DNA of 8,228 nt from Conexibacter sp. (lineage in GTDB: Bacteria > Actinomycetota > Thermoleophilia > Solirubrobacterales > Solirubrobacteraceae): NCBI GenBank assembly GCA_025964295.1, contig JAOPZD010000165.1, positions 1-8,228 on the forward strand. The letters run 5' to 3'. The notes under the pieces were generated by a model. It was not told the origin of the DNA, made no database searches, and saw nothing but the letters and a program-made list of their open reading frames with translations. Position 1 is the stretch's first letter. Each line of letters opens with the position of its first letter. This document shows positions 7,541-8,228 of this stretch, in pieces. The position numbers and the translations under genes were made by a program.

Positions 7541-8228
7541 CTACGTCGTCGTCTGCGGCGTGGCCGGCGGTCCCGGTGCCGGCTTCTCGTCCGCCGCCGT
7601 GCGGTCGTCGCGGGCCAGCACGCGCGGGCTGTCCATCAGGATCCGGCGGCGGCGCAGGCCGGCCAGCGTGGACTCGGCGCTGTCGAAGGCGACGAGCGTC
7701 GCGTAGTCCGCGATCCAGCTCGTCACCAGCCGGTCGGGCTCGAACGCCTTGATCTGGCCGTCGAACTCGATGCGCGCGCCGCCCCAGCCGCCGTCGACGT
7801 CGATGGTCACGACGCTCGTGGCGCCGACGACCAGCGGCGGCGTCGAGCCGCCGTGCGGCGCGACGGGCGTGACGACGATCGCCTCGGTCCCGGAGGCGAG
7901 GATCGGCCCGCCCGCGGCCATCGTGTAGGCGCTGGAGCCCAGCGGCGTGGAGAGCACGACGCCGTCGCCGGCGAAGCGCACGTAGAGGTCGCCGTCGATG
8001 CGCACGTCGATCATCACCTGGTTGGCGCCCTTGCGGACGACGACGAGGTCGTTGAGCGCGATGTGGGGCTCGCTCCCGTCGGCCGACACGCCGACGCCGG
8101 GCAGGATGCGGCGGTGCCACTCGCCGGCGGCGAGCTTGTCCAGCGCGTCGGCCGTGCCGGCGGCCGCGGTGGCCGTCAGCGCGCCGAGGCTGCCGCAGGC
8201 GATCCCGAGGACCGGCAGCCGGTGCGGC
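7541..8228 (-). CDS. nadK: NAD kinase, C-terminal part (5' end beyond the window)
   Basis: A cytoplasmic enzyme that phosphorylates NAD to NADP using ATP or polyphosphate. The frame is open to the window edge, leaving 228 residues; the catalytic GGDGT motif would lie outside. Visible motifs, in order on the minus strand, are LPVLGIACGSLGALTA (the usual NLGxLGFLT segment, about 8171-8218), ALND (8048-8059), the nucleotide-binding GDGVVLSTPLGSSAY (7925-7969) and VAPHGGSTPPLVV (7826-7864). The GTG at 8089 is internal, since family sequence continues upstream of it. Two departures are notable: the normally near-invariant TPTGSTAY reads TPLGSSAY, and NLG reads ACG. A polar tail rich in Pro, Ala and Thr ends the protein. 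It converges on the lipoprotein gene with an 82-base gap containing a hairpin. Assignment as NAD kinase family is confident; the motif changes leave a small chance of a divergent paralogue. Confidence 0.9.
   Translation of the reverse strand, partial: PHRLPVLGIACGSLGALTATAAAGTADALDKLAAGEWHRRILPGVGVSADGSEPHIALNDLVVVRKGANQVMIDVRIDGDLYVRFAGDGVVLSTPLGSSAYTMAAGGPILASGTEAIVVTPVAPHGGSTPPLVVGATSVVTIDVDGGWGGARIEFDGQIKAFEPDRLVTSWIADYATLVAFDSAESTLAGLRRRRILMDSPRVLARDDRTAADEKPAPGPPATPQTTT

Overview
The window is dense, very GC-rich DNA with strong G/C preference at third codon positions, overlapping stops and starts, and an F420-type (deazaflavin) oxidoreductase. This points to a high-GC actinobacterium. 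Protein style and the TANNNT-like boxes lying 6-7 bases before several start codons fit the deep actinobacterial Solirubrobacterales/Thermoleophilia group, but this lineage call is an inference. No RNA gene, CRISPR array, insertion sequence or phage gene was found. No gap without a gene exceeds about 85 bases.

Layout. (1) 1-2158, +: the 3' part of a membrane-bound hybrid histidine kinase running from the end of a CHASE3-like sensor through one membrane helix, HisKA, HATPase, two receiver domains and Hpt. (2) 2169-4052: a probable quinone/aromatic-stress cluster. It holds an F420-dependent nitroreductase-family quinone reductase (+), a convergent MhqO-type ring-cleaving VOC dioxygenase (-) that shares a CTAG with it as both stop codons, and a divergent MarR regulator (+). 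A TTG-N6-CAA palindrome lies in the 64-base gap between the dioxygenase and MarR. (3) 4053-4115: a compact hairpin terminator running directly into a promoter that appears to drive a leaderless transcript. (4) 4116-7458, +: a three-gene operon with 4-base overlaps (GTGA, ATGA). It encodes a membrane-anchored toastrack/DUF4097-like beta-repeat protein, a four-helix sensor histidine kinase of the NarL/LiaS type, and a ribose-family substrate-binding lipoprotein. (5) A hairpin at 7478-7500, then 7541-8228, -: the 3' part of NAD kinase.

The most interesting unit is region 4. A substrate-binding lipoprotein is translationally coupled to a kinase that has almost no extracellular domain of its own, next to an extracellular toastrack protein. 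There is no ABC permease, no ATPase and no response regulator beside them. I infer a sensory complex in which the lipoprotein and/or toastrack protein supply ligand or envelope-stress detection to the kinase. The second unit of interest is region 2, which resembles the MarR-controlled quinone detoxification regulons known from Firmicutes but pairs the dioxygenase with an F420-dependent reductase.
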